A stretch of 64,000 nucleotides of DNA, from NCBI GenBank assembly GCA_947476275.1, contig CANJPQ010000017.1, positions 1 through 64,000 of the forward strand. The letters are read 5' to 3'. A program made the position numbers and the translations under genes. This stretch comes from Fidelibacterota bacterium. Lineage in GTDB: Bacteria > Pseudomonadota > Alphaproteobacteria > Rhodospirillales > Rhodospirillaceae. Positions 45,474 through 52,884 of the stretch are shown in pieces (the first letter of the stretch is position 1; each line of letters begins with the position of its first letter). The notes beneath the pieces were generated by a model. The model was not told the DNA's origin and searched no databases. It saw only the letters and a program-made list of their open reading frames with translations.

Positions 45474-45498
45474 AACGCGGCGTCTGGGGCGCGGTTCC
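45474..45498 (-). promoter_or_regulatory. Candidate EcfG (general stress sigma) promoter of the PRC-barrel gene
   Basis: On the minus strand GGAAC (45498-45494), 16 bases and CGTT (45477-45474) match the alphaproteobacterial sigma-EcfG consensus GGAAC-N16/17-cGTT exactly. It lies in the space just after the sodB stop and about 46 bases before the PRC-barrel ATG. Confidence 0.65.
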
Positions 45499-45502
45499 GC
45501 GA

Positions 45503-46129
45503 TTACATCATTGCTTGCACGAAATTCTGCGACGCGAAGCCCCAGTTCACGATCTTATCGAGCACCGTCTTTAGGTGCTTCTCGCGCTCGTTCTGGTAGT
45601 CGAGGTAGTAGGCATGCTCCCAAACATCGATTGCGAGCAGCGCCGTTTGGCCGTGCGCGATCGGCGTGTCCGCATTTCCGGTCTTGGTCACGGCAAGTTT
45701 GCCATTTTCGAGAATCAACCACGCCCAGCCGCTGCCGAACTGCTTCATGCCTGCTTCGCGCAGCTTGTCCTTGAGTTGATCGAGCCCGCCGAACGTCTTC
45801 TCGATCGCGTCCATCAACGCCGCTTCCGGCTTCGTCGCGGTGGGCGACAGACTCCGCCAATAGAACGCATGATTCCAGGCCTGCGCGGCGTTGTTGAAGA
45901 TTTCCGATTCATCGGGATTTTTCGCCGTGGCGCGGATGACGTCCTCGGGCGTCTTGCCCGCGCGATCGGTGCCTTTGATCAGGCTGTTGGCCTTGTCGAC
46001 ATAGGCCTTGTGATGCTTGCCGTGATGAAAGCTCAACGTGCGCGCAGAGATCGTGGGTTCAAGCGCGGATTCAGCGAAGGGCAGGGGCGGCAGTTCGAAA
46101 GTATTCGGGCTGTCGTCAAGCGGAGGCAT
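45503..46129 (-). CDS. sodB: Iron superoxide dismutase
   Basis: Converts superoxide to oxygen and hydrogen peroxide in the cytoplasm. The 208-residue protein has the metal ligands in FHHGKHHKAYV (His35), WNHAFYW (His87), and DVWEHAYY (Asp and His). Gln83 in AAQAWNH is the Fe-type second-sphere residue, so iron use is more likely than manganese. The gene precedes the PRC-barrel gene on the same strand. A GGAAC lies upstream of sodB (46191-46187 on the minus strand), but the -10 spacing is 18 with CGCT, so control by EcfG is only possible. Confidence 0.95.
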   Translation of the reverse strand: MPPLDDSPNTFELPPLPFAESALEPTISARTLSFHHGKHHKAYVDKANSLIKGTDRAGKTPEDVIRATAKNPDESEIFNNAAQAWNHAFYWRSLSPTATKPEAALMDAIEKTFGGLDQLKDKLREAGMKQFGSGWAWLILENGKLAVTKTGNADTPIAHGQTALLAIDVWEHAYYLDYQNEREKHLKTVLDKIVNWGFASQNFVQAMM

Positions 46130-46212
46130 GGGCGGTCCTCTCAGTGTTTGGTTTTCGAGGACCTAGCGCGTCAGCACGCATCCATTGTTCCGCTGCTCGC
46201 GCAGACGAACAA

Positions 46213-46240
46213 ACGCGGGCACCGCGTGGCGGGCCCGCGT
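46213..46240. terminator. Hairpin after the entericidin-like gene
   Basis: An 8-bp stem ACGCGGGC / GCCCGCGT with a 12-base loop, lying between the entericidin-like gene and sodB. No T-run is seen, so termination may be partial. Confidence 0.4.
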
Positions 46241-46267
46241 CGATCACCGCGTCCGCGTATGGCTAGC

Positions 46268-46411
46268 TTAGTGCTTCGCGTCTTCCGCAGTGCGTTCGAT
46301 TGCCTTGCCGGTCGACTTGATGTCTTTGCCTACGCCGGCGGTCGTATTGCACGCCGCAAGTGCGGTCGACAGGGCGACGATCCCGAGGATGATGCTGGTC
46401 TTGATCTTCAT
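46268..46411 (-). CDS. Entericidin-like small lipoprotein
   Basis: A 47-residue lipoprotein: signal KIKTSIILGIVALSTALAAC with the lipobox LAAC (Cys21), followed by a mature part with VGKDIKSTGKAIERTAEDAKH. This is the pattern of entericidin EcnA/EcnB peptides, where the AGKDI-type amphipathic helix follows the lipidated Cys. In alphaproteobacteria such genes often belong to the general stress regulon. GAGG is 10 bases before the ATG. The role here is presumably at the envelope; toxin or antidote activity is not shown. Confidence 0.8.
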   Translation of the reverse strand: MKIKTSIILGIVALSTALAACNTTAGVGKDIKSTGKAIERTAEDAKH

Positions 46412-46758
46412 GGTGGTGGTGCCTCTTCATTGAAATAGCGCTCCACAACAACTCGGTTCTGGGTCAAAAGTTGCGGTTCGTTGCGCTGATCAGGGCAACA
46501 CCTTGCAACCATTCAAGGCCGGGCCCGTTGTCGCTCAGAGGTCACGCAAAAATCAGGAGGAGGACCGCACATGTCGCATGTGGACATCGGCGGCGAATGC
46601 TTCCGCACCCTCGCGTCGGGATTCATCAAGAAGCCGCGTCGACGATGGGGCCTCTCAGGGCGCGGCGTACGTTGCAGCGGTGGCGACATGACGCACGTTT
46701 GGCGCAATATGACGCATGATGTGTTTAACTCGATAATGTTCGCATCGCATCGCGCGCT
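46412..46758. other. 347-base intergenic region upstream of the sensor kinase
   Basis: It separates the entericidin-like gene from the kinase. Besides a pair of direct repeats near its right end (46688-46718), I see no clear promoter and no EcfG-type site. Short frames are open here but lack protein-like composition. Confidence 0.35.
46688..46718 (+). repeat. Two direct repeats ATGACGCAYG, 21 bases apart
   Basis: ATGACGCACG (46688-46697) and ATGACGCATG (46709-46718) are spaced by two helical turns, 40-70 bases upstream of the kinase start. This spacing is usual for dimeric activator sites, but no known regulator is matched. Confidence 0.35.
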
Positions 46759-47775
46759 ATGAATCCCCAGCAAACACTTGAGCCGTTTGAGGCGCCTGCG
46801 CGACGGCACATGTCGATCAAGGCGCAGTTTGTGACGCTGCTGTGCGTTGCAATGGGGCCGGCGGCAGTGATCGGCTTTCTTGAAGCGGTGTCGGCGTTTC
46901 AGCGCCAGACGCAGAAAACCCAAGAATCGCTGCTGCAATCCGCCACCATCTCGGCGGCGACGGATCGGCAAGTGATCGCGAGCGCACGCACCCTTCTATA
47001 TGCCTTTGCTGACCAGGATGCCGTCCGCGGCGCCCAGCAGCCCGCATGCGATCAGGCCCTGCAGCGTGCGATCGCGCAATCGCCCGACTACGTTCGATTG
47101 ATGCGGGTCGATACCATGGGCAACGTCGTCTGCACGTCTAACTGGGAGCCGGTCTTCGGACCGTTCGGCGATCGGGGCTGGTTCCAGGACGCTCTGGCCG
47201 CAAGCGACTTCGCCGTTAGCGGTTTGATCGGCTCGGGGCGCGGTTCTGCCGCCGTGGTCACCGCCATCCCCATGCGGGCCGGCGACAAGGTGACTGGCGT
47301 CATCGCCGTGACGGTCAACCAGGATGCGCTGACGCGACACGGGCAGGAGGGTTTGGGCCTTTCGAAAGCGGTCAGCACGCTCGTCGATCAGGACGGACGT
47401 CCGGTCACGGATGGCGATGGCGGGCTCCTGGCGGGGACACTCCCCCCGGTCGATTTGATGAAGGGCACGATCCGCGAGACTGGCCGTGTGATCGAAGCCC
47501 GTGGCGGCGATGGCGTGGAACGAATGTACGCCATGGTCCCGGTGATCCCGGGCCGGCTGGCCGTGATCACGGGGCAGCCGATCTCTGCCACCCTCGCTGG
47601 CAACGTGAACCTCTGGATTGCGGTTGGCATTCCGCTCGCGATCTGGCTCCTGGCTATTGTCACCATGTGGGTCGGCCTGGAGCGGTTGGTGCTGCGGTGG
47701 CTGTTGTACCTGCGCCGCGTCGGCGCCGGCTACGCCAAGGGCCACTACGTTGTCATGCCGCGATATGCCGATTGA
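46759..47775 (+). CDS. Sensor half of a TGA-split histidine kinase
   Basis: The first 338 codons of a sensor kinase. A membrane helix (residues ~27-47) precedes an extracytoplasmic Cache-like sensor (ATDRQVIASARTLLYAFADQDAV, YVRLMRVDTMGNVVCTS, FGDRGWFQDALA, AAVVTAIPMRAGDKVTGVIAVTV), and a second helix (NLWIAVGIPLAIWLLAIVTMW) leads to a cytoplasmic linker. The frame stops at TGA (47773-47775) right in the linker. The next codons continue in the same frame with [14 protein letters not shown], so the gene was clearly one kinase. Without read-through the product is a membrane sensor with no kinase. Confidence 0.75.
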   Translation: MNPQQTLEPFEAPARRHMSIKAQFVTLLCVAMGPAAVIGFLEAVSAFQRQTQKTQESLLQSATISAATDRQVIASARTLLYAFADQDAVRGAQQPACDQALQRAIAQSPDYVRLMRVDTMGNVVCTSNWEPVFGPFGDRGWFQDALAASDFAVSGLIGSGRGSAAVVTAIPMRAGDKVTGVIAVTVNQDALTRHGQEGLGLSKAVSTLVDQDGRPVTDGDGGLLAGTLPPVDLMKGTIRETGRVIEARGGDGVERMYAMVPVIPGRLAVITGQPISATLAGNVNLWIAVGIPLAIWLLAIVTMWVGLERLVLRWLLYLRRVGAGYAKGHYVVMPRYAD

Positions 47776-47817
47776 GCGCCGACGGAGTTCCAGCAACTCG
47801 CCCGCACGCTCTCGCAA

Positions 47818-48507
47818 ATGGCGCTGACGGCGCGCGCGCGGCAACGGGATCTGCGCGCGGCGCTGGAGCAGAAGAACGTGCTGGTGCGCGAGCTTCACCA
47901 CCGCGTGAAGAACAACCTCCAGATCATCCAAAGCCTGCTCAATCTGCAATCCCGCTCGGCGGCGGATTCGAACCAGTTCACGGCGCTCGCCGCCGCGAAA
48001 AGCCGCATCAACGCCCTCTCGCTGGTCCACCAAAGCCTCTACGAGGACGAGACCCTTCAATATGTGAACTTGCATGCCTTGCTCGATGAACTCTGTCGCC
48101 ACTTGTTGCAGAGCGACTGGGGGGCCGGGAAGCGGGTGGGGATCACAGTCGACGCATCGGAGACCATGTCCTCGGCCGATCAAGCCGTCCCGATTGCGCT
48201 GCTTGTGACCGAGGCAGTGACCAACGGACTCAAGCACGCCTTCATCGATCGCGACGCAGGCGCGATCACCGTAAGCCTCGTGAACGATCCCGTTACAGGC
48301 GCCGAGCTCACGATTTGCGACAACGGCATCGGCATCGGCATGGACATTGGCCGCCCTAAGGTGAAACCCGCGGCGGGCGGTGGCATCGGCTACTCGCTGA
48401 TCGAAGGATTCGCCCGGCAACTGCGCGGGACCGTTGAGACCACCATCAGCGGCGGGACCTGCGTGTCGGTGAAATTCCCATATCTGGCCGGACGGAAGAC
48501 GCCGTAG
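47818..48507 (+). CDS. Catalytic half of a TGA-split HisKA_2 histidine kinase
   Basis: This frame is the same as that of the sensor half. The 229 residues hold a HisKA_2 dimerisation domain with the phosphoacceptor His in [23 protein letters not shown] and a complete ATPase domain: [16 protein letters not shown] (N box), [10 protein letters not shown] (G1) and [15 protein letters not shown] (G2). If translated alone it would start at ATG 47818, which lacks a ribosome site. Kinases of this class feed the PhyR-NepR-EcfG stress pathway, and nepR lies just downstream. All catalytic motifs are intact. Confidence 0.75.
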   Translation: MALTARARQRDLRAALEQKNVLVRELHHRVKNNLQIIQSLLNLQSRSAADSNQFTALAAAKSRINALSLVHQSLYEDETLQYVNLHALLDELCRHLLQSDWGAGKRVGITVDASETMSSADQAVPIALLVTEAVTNGLKHAFIDRDAGAITVSLVNDPVTGAELTICDNGIGIGMDIGRPKVKPAAGGGIGYSLIEGFARQLRGTVETTISGGTCVSVKFPYLAGRKTP

Positions 48508-48599
48508 GGCCCGCTCTCGCGCAGCGCCGAGGAGTGCTGCCTCCCACGCTACGCCGGAGGTGGACGCGGCGCGGGAGGGACACTAATCCGCGACAGGAG

Positions 48600-48683
48600 T
48601 TCGTCGCGGAGTCATCGGTTTGCTCCGTTGGTACCGTCAAGAGCCGCCTGTGGCGCGCGCGCCGCCATATGCAAGCCGCTGCC
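48600..48683 (+). pseudogene. Remnant of a sigma factor region 4 (EcfG-like)
   Basis: A 28-codon stretch reads FVAESSVCSVGTVKSRLWRARRHMQAAA, matching the helix-turn-helix of ECF sigma region 4.2 (CxVxVGTVKSRxxRAR). No upstream sigma domains or start can be found, and 45 bases upstream there is no relation. The remaining gap sequence (48508-48852) is otherwise featureless. Next to nepR, an ecfG gene is expected, so this is probably its ruin. Confidence 0.4.
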
Positions 48684-48852
48684 GCGCTTGGCGTCATAGG
48701 TGTCACGCCAGAGCAGCGCGAGCTCCTAGCTATTGCTTGCCATTCGTGTGGTCCTCTACACTCCGCATGGAGGGAGCGTTAAGGCCTGGTTGGTACGCTC
48801 TCATTTGGCGCTTCGGCCGTGCCAGCGTTGGAGCCAAAGCAATTACCCCGCG

Positions 48853-49059
48853 ATGAGCGACAAGAAGCAGCAAAGAGGTGCGCCACCGACGAAGGGCGGG
48901 CGGGTGTCAGGGGAACGTGCCACCAGCGCAGCCTTCGACACGTGGCTGGAACGCAAGCTGCATGACATGTTCGACTCAGTTGCCAACGAGCCGATCCCCG
49001 ACGACCTTCTGAAGGTCATCGCCGAACTCGATAAGACCGAGAAAGCAGAAAAGAAATAG
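48853..49059 (+). CDS. nepR: NepR-type anti-sigma factor
   Basis: NepR binds sigma EcfG in unstressed cells; phosphorylated PhyR takes NepR away and frees the sigma factor. The 68-residue product has a disordered basic N-terminus and then the NepR core FDTWLERKLHDMFDSVANEPIPDDLLKVIAELD: a helix, a D-x-V-x-x-EP-I-P-x-x-x-L signature and a second helix. The start ATG 48853 has only a weak ribosome site. The gene is near a HisKA_2 kinase and two EcfG-type promoters. phyR and a complete ecfG are not in the window. Confidence 0.72.
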   Translation: MSDKKQQRGAPPTKGGRVSGERATSAAFDTWLERKLHDMFDSVANEPIPDDLLKVIAELDKTEKAEKK

Positions 49060-49078
49060 GGCCGAAGCGCGATACGTC

Positions 49079-49101
49079 CCGGCACTTCGTCTTTGTGCCG
49101 G
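49079..49101 (+). terminator. Hairpin downstream of nepR
   Basis: CCGGCAC pairs with GTGCCGG across a 9-base loop, 20 bases after the nepR stop, followed by CACGTTTAG. A short T-run makes it a modest terminator. Confidence 0.45.
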
Positions 49102-49332
49102 CACGTTTAGGTTGCCCGCGCTTAGTGAGTACCCGTCGCCCGGCGCTTGCCGTCTTCCTCCGCACGCTTCAGTGCGTCCCCTTCGGCGGTGTCCAACCTC
49201 TTCTTTGCCTCTTCCGCGGCGGGAGCACATCGCTCGCGCCGCCCGCGCGTTCAAGCGTGCAAGAACTGGGCGAAGCGGTAAAAGCTCTTTGCAACCAGGG
49301 CCACCTAATACGCTCAATCATTCGCCGCCGAC

Positions 49333-49357
49333 GGAACTTGCAGTCGGGTGCCCCGTT
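49333..49357 (+). promoter_or_regulatory. Candidate EcfG promoter of the 42-residue membrane protein
   Basis: GGAAC (49333-49337), 16 bases and CGTT (49354-49357) match the sigma-EcfG consensus exactly and point to the small gene 54 bases downstream. The preceding 230 bases hold only the nepR hairpin and nothing else I can identify. Confidence 0.6.
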
Positions 49358-49410
49358 GGGGCGAGTGATGGCGGCGTCGCCTTGCACGCGCCACGAGAAT
49401 GACATTTCCC

Positions 49411-49539
49411 ATGGATACCGCGATTCACCTGTCGGAGATTGTGGGACTGGCTGTTCTCTGCGGCGGCGTTGGCGCTTTCGGTGGGCTAATGTGGGAAATG
49501 ATCTGCCGTGAGTGGAGTCTGCGTGGGACGCGGGGATAA
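49411..49539 (+). CDS. Small membrane protein, probably stress-induced (42 residues)
   Basis: The product is MDTAIHLSEIVGLAVLCGG... : one hydrophobic helix with small residues (IVGLAVLCGGVGAFGGLMW), then a charged end MICREWSLRGTRG. An in-frame ATG at 49399 would add four residues. The ribosome site is weak, but a perfect EcfG-type promoter lies upstream and the coding sequence is compact and protein-like, so I believe it is real. No family is recognised. It is convergent with the SRAP gene (8 bases between stops). Confidence 0.5.
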   Translation: MDTAIHLSEIVGLAVLCGGVGAFGGLMWEMICREWSLRGTRG

Positions 49540-49547
49540 CACTCACG

Positions 49548-50258
49548 CTAGGCCGGCGCGTGACCGTCGCGCGCATCTTCCAAAACGATAGGCTGGCAGA
49601 ACGCGGCGTCTTGATTGCGCACATTCGACATGCGCGGATCGATTGCGTGCATCTGCAACCATTCCGGCGGACACGGCCGCATCAGTTTCGCAACGTCGTC
49701 AAGCGACCCTTCTGCTTCACCCAGCCAGAGCGGAATATTCTCCGCTGAGAGGATCACGGGCATCCGGTCGTGCAACCGCGCAAGCAGTGTATTGCTGGAT
49801 GTGGTGACGATGGTGAAGGTGCGCAGGATCGTGCCGTCGGGCAGTTTCTTGCTTTCCCATAGTCCAGCAAGGGCCATGAGGCCGCCGTCGACACGGCTGA
49901 TGGCGTAGGGCTGCTTCTTTCCGTTGGGCAAAGTTTGCCATTCGTAGAACGCGTCCAACGGGACGATGCACCGGCGGCCCTTGCGCCAGGCGTCGCGAAA
50001 CGAGGGCTTCTCAGCCAGGGTCTCTGATCTGGCATTGATTGTGGCAAAGGCAGGCTTCTCATCCTTCGACCAACTGGGGACCAGTCCCCAGCGCAATAGA
50101 TCGAGAGAACGCACACCGTCGGGATTGCGCCGGACAACAGGGAAATCATGTGTCGGCGCGCCGTTCCAGAGCGGGGCGGTATTGATTGCCGGCCCCGGGA
50201 TCCGGAACTCGATCTTGATCTCGCTGACGTCAGTAACGAGCTTGGCGCGGGCGCACAT
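49548..50258 (-). CDS. SOS-response-associated peptidase-type protein (SRAP/YedK/HMCES)
   Basis: Proteins of this family form a stable thiazolidine crosslink between Cys2 and abasic sites in single-stranded DNA, shielding them. The 236-residue product begins MCARAKLV, so Cys2 is free after Met removal. Further typical blocks are LRWGLVPSWSKDEK, ATINARSETLAEKPSFRDAW, RCIVPLDAFYEW and the late histidine in RLHDRMPVIL. No LexA site is apparent upstream. Confidence 0.93.
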   Translation of the reverse strand: MCARAKLVTDVSEIKIEFRIPGPAINTAPLWNGAPTHDFPVVRRNPDGVRSLDLLRWGLVPSWSKDEKPAFATINARSETLAEKPSFRDAWRKGRRCIVPLDAFYEWQTLPNGKKQPYAISRVDGGLMALAGLWESKKLPDGTILRTFTIVTTSSNTLLARLHDRMPVILSAENIPLWLGEAEGSLDDVAKLMRPCPPEWLQMHAIDPRMSNVRNQDAAFCQPIVLEDARDGHAPA

Positions 50259-50369
50259 GCCCTACTCGTGGGAGAAACCGCCGGCGACGTCAAGCGTGCG
50301 AAAATCCGTTTCCATTGCCCCCGCCGACGCGCCATCCTATCGGGCACGGTTCAACCTGGGGAGGTCGCT

Positions 50370-51461
50370 ATGGCGGACATCGGACGACGCAATATGCTGA
50401 AGGCTGGGGCAGCTTTGGCACCGGCGCTCATGGCGATACCTGAAGCGGAAGCCGCCCAACCCGCACCGTTCCCGGCGCCCGATAAGGTTCAGGTCCAACA
50501 GGGCATGGGCATACCCGCGACCCCGGAGGAAGCCAACCCGCTGGCGGCAAAGATCGTAACGCAGACCGTGGTCTCCACCGACTTGGCCGCGAGCAAGAAG
50601 TTCTACACCGATGTGATGGGCTTCAAGATTGCCGAAGAGGGGGCGGTGCCGAACCCCGGCTCGACCGCCCCGGGCGCCGGCAAGGCCGGACGCCGCTATG
50701 TCCTGATCAATCAGCCCGGCAGCCAGCGCAGCGCCACCATCCGCATCCTCGAGGCTCCTCCGGGCACTCCGGCCATCCGTCCGCGCCCCGAGGCCAAGAC
50801 CTGGGACCCGGGCCTGCTCATCATGGAAGGCGGCACGAAGGATCCGGTGGAATCCTGGCACGTCCTGACGTCGGCGGGCACGAAATCCATTTCCACGCCG
50901 CGCTACTATCCGTTCCGCGGCATCGGGACGGATGTCGATCCGATGAGCTACGCGCCGTTCGGTCCATCCGGCGAGCAGATGTTCCTCACGGCGAGCATTG
51001 TGTCCAAGCGGCCGGAGTGGAAAGAGCCGGGGCTCCACACCATTCCCGGCAGCGTGTCGGTCGTCGGCTTGGATCAGCGACCGATCGATGAGTTCTATCT
51101 GAAGGCGCTTGGCCTCCGCCGCACGAATCAGTTCGTCGCCCAAGACCGGAATTGCAACGACCTGATCGGTGCGCCGCCGGACACGATCTTTCTCTGGGGC
51201 AATGTCGGCCGCGGCGTGAATATCGAGGTGTGGGAATTCAAGATGCCCTCCGGCACGCTCTACCCGTGTTCCCTTGATAAGACCGGGTTGGCCATGTTCA
51301 CCATGCAAGTGAACGACCTCGAGAAGTGTCGCGCCATGTGCAAGGCGGCCGGCATCAAAATCGCGGGCGAGGGCGCATTCCCCATTGTCGGCAACAAGGC
51401 CCCGAAGGGGTTCACTCTGCGCGGCGCAGTCGGCGAACTGGTGGAAGTCGTCCAAGCCTAA
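50370..51461 (+). CDS. Exported VOC-family (glyoxalase-like) protein
   Basis: A 363-residue protein with a Tat-like leader (IGRRNMLKAGAALAPALMAIPEAEA) and two glyoxalase/VOC modules: VVSTDLAASKKFYTDVMGFKIAEEG near residue 65 and SVVGLDQRPIDEFYLKALGLRR near residue 235, each with the beta-alpha-beta-beta-beta pattern. VOC proteins bind a divalent metal for isomerase, dioxygenase or lyase chemistry; the ligands cannot be fixed by eye. GGGGAGG is five bases before the ATG at 50370. Exported VOC proteins are less common than cytoplasmic ones. The end overlaps the convergent hydrolase by 4 bases. Confidence 0.75.
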   Translation: MADIGRRNMLKAGAALAPALMAIPEAEAAQPAPFPAPDKVQVQQGMGIPATPEEANPLAAKIVTQTVVSTDLAASKKFYTDVMGFKIAEEGAVPNPGSTAPGAGKAGRRYVLINQPGSQRSATIRILEAPPGTPAIRPRPEAKTWDPGLLIMEGGTKDPVESWHVLTSAGTKSISTPRYYPFRGIGTDVDPMSYAPFGPSGEQMFLTASIVSKRPEWKEPGLHTIPGSVSVVGLDQRPIDEFYLKALGLRRTNQFVAQDRNCNDLIGAPPDTIFLWGNVGRGVNIEVWEFKMPSGTLYPCSLDKTGLAMFTMQVNDLEKCRAMCKAAGIKIAGEGAFPIVGNKAPKGFTLRGAVGELVEVVQA

Positions 51462-51477
51462 GGCTTGGAATTCCAAG
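51452..51477. repeat. Two overlapping perfect palindromes across convergent stop codons
   Basis: CCAAGCCT-A-AGGCTTGG (51452-51468) and CTTGGAATTCCAAG (51464-51477) share five bases. The first includes the stop codons of both convergent genes. They could form alternative hairpins that end both transcripts. Confidence 0.5.
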
Positions 51478-52408
51478 ACTCCAAGGCGGCCTTGATCGCT
51501 GCGGCGACCTCGGCCGCCTTTTCTTCGTGCGGATAGTGGCCTGCCTGATCGACGACTATCAACGTGCTCCCGGCAATCCCCGCCTGGAGACGCTTCCGGT
51601 CCGCGTCCGGATGGTTGCGATCTGCCGCACCGAAAATGCTGACCGTCGGCGCTTTCACTTGTGCTAGCAACGGCGGCTCGCCGCCTGGCTGATATGAGGA
51701 CATCATCGCCGTGGTGCCGGACCAATAGTCTTCCGTCTGCGATGTGCGGGCGAGATCGTCCATTACCGCCGGCGTGATGACCGACGGATCGATGAATGAC
51801 TGCTTCAGAAACTTTTCACGCCAGTTCCGATCGCCGAACAATTTCGCCGACATGCGCGGCATCGGGAACGGCGGCGCTTCCATGATCTTCGGCACCCCGG
51901 TTTCGAAAATGCCAGGATCGATCAGCACCAATCCTGCCGTTGTCGAATCTGCCACAGCCGCGCGCACCGCAATCGCACCGCCCATGGAATGTCCACCGTA
52001 GATCGGATGTTCGAGACCAAGCTTGTGCGCGAAGTCGACCGTGATCTTGGTCTGGCCGGCATTGCTGTAGTCGAAGGACACCGGCTTGGCGGAAAGGCCG
52101 TATCCCGGCAGATCTAGGGCCGCGACGAAGCAACAGTCGGCCAACAGCGGCACCAAATTGCGGAACGACTGAAGCGAGTTCCCGAATCCGTGCACGAGGA
52201 CAAGCGTGGGCCGATCCGTCCCGCGCTCGCCGTAGGTGCGGTAGCGGATATCGAGGCCGTCGATGCTTATGAACTGATCTTCCGTGGTCGCCAGCGACCG
52301 GGCCGGAACGCCTGCGGGCTGCGGCCAATAGGCATAGAGCACCAAGCCGCCATAGCCCGCAGCCACCAGCGCGATGATCGCGATCACGATCCTTTTGAAG
52401 ATGCGCAC
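51458..52408 (-). CDS. Membrane-anchored alpha/beta hydrolase
   Basis: A 316-residue hydrolase with an N-terminal uncleaved helix (IFKRIVIAIIALVAAGYGGLVLYAYW), so probably anchored with its catalytic domain outside the cytoplasm. The domain has LVLVHGFGNSLQSF (oxyanion HG), the nucleophile GHSMGG, and late DAxxxH-type residues FGAADRNHPDAD and GHYPHEE. It resembles lipase or haloperoxidase-like esterases. The start is a GTG at 52408 behind GGGGGGAAAGAA; an 882-codon open frame upstream in the same phase is not coding. Confidence 0.82.
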   Translation of the reverse strand: MRIFKRIVIAIIALVAAGYGGLVLYAYWPQPAGVPARSLATTEDQFISIDGLDIRYRTYGERGTDRPTLVLVHGFGNSLQSFRNLVPLLADCCFVAALDLPGYGLSAKPVSFDYSNAGQTKITVDFAHKLGLEHPIYGGHSMGGAIAVRAAVADSTTAGLVLIDPGIFETGVPKIMEAPPFPMPRMSAKLFGDRNWREKFLKQSFIDPSVITPAVMDDLARTSQTEDYWSGTTAMMSSYQPGGEPPLLAQVKAPTVSIFGAADRNHPDADRKRLQAGIAGSTLIVVDQAGHYPHEEKAAEVAAAIKAALESWNSKP

Positions 52409-52884
52409 TTCTTTCCCCCCGACGTTGCGGCGGTGATGTTTGCGCTGTCGGCGCTGGCACGCACGCAAAATGCGGACGGATGACCGCGCGCCGGTTATCC
52501 ACAGTCGTGTTGCCGAATCATCGCAGGAAACTTGCAATGCAAGTACAACCGCGCGACTGCGCCTCTCGAAGAACCCGTGGGCGCTGTGCGCTCGGAATGT
52601 GAGACTGAACGCACGGCCAAAATGAGTCGGCGGTAATTCCGTCACGAACTGAGAATAGGCAGCCCCCTGACAACACCTCTCGCGGTGGGCTAGCGCGGGC
52701 AACAGTCCAAGGTCCCGCCGCGGCGGCCGATCCGGCGTCTGCCGACCATTGAGTTCCGCGCGCTCAGCGAATTCACCAAGCGCTGCGTGATCTGGGCGCA
52801 TCTGGAGAACGCGACGCCTCAGTTCGGCTGAAACCGCGCTCGCCCAAAGGCCCGGATTGCTTTGCGCCGGTCCCTTGTGTGTCT
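52409..52884. other. 476-base intergenic region with a possible gene tail
   Basis: Most of this is featureless. At 52748-52831 a short plus-strand frame reads TIEFRALSEFTKRCVIWAHL... and ends with TGA; it has protein-like composition but no start or upstream continuation beyond a stop at 52691, so it may be the stump of a lost gene. I do not recognise the family. Confidence 0.3.

Noticed and set aside
46165-46191. EcfG-type promoter for sodB
   Set aside because: GGAAC is present on the minus strand, but the spacer is 18 and the -10 reads CGCT; this does not meet the consensus seen at the two other sites.
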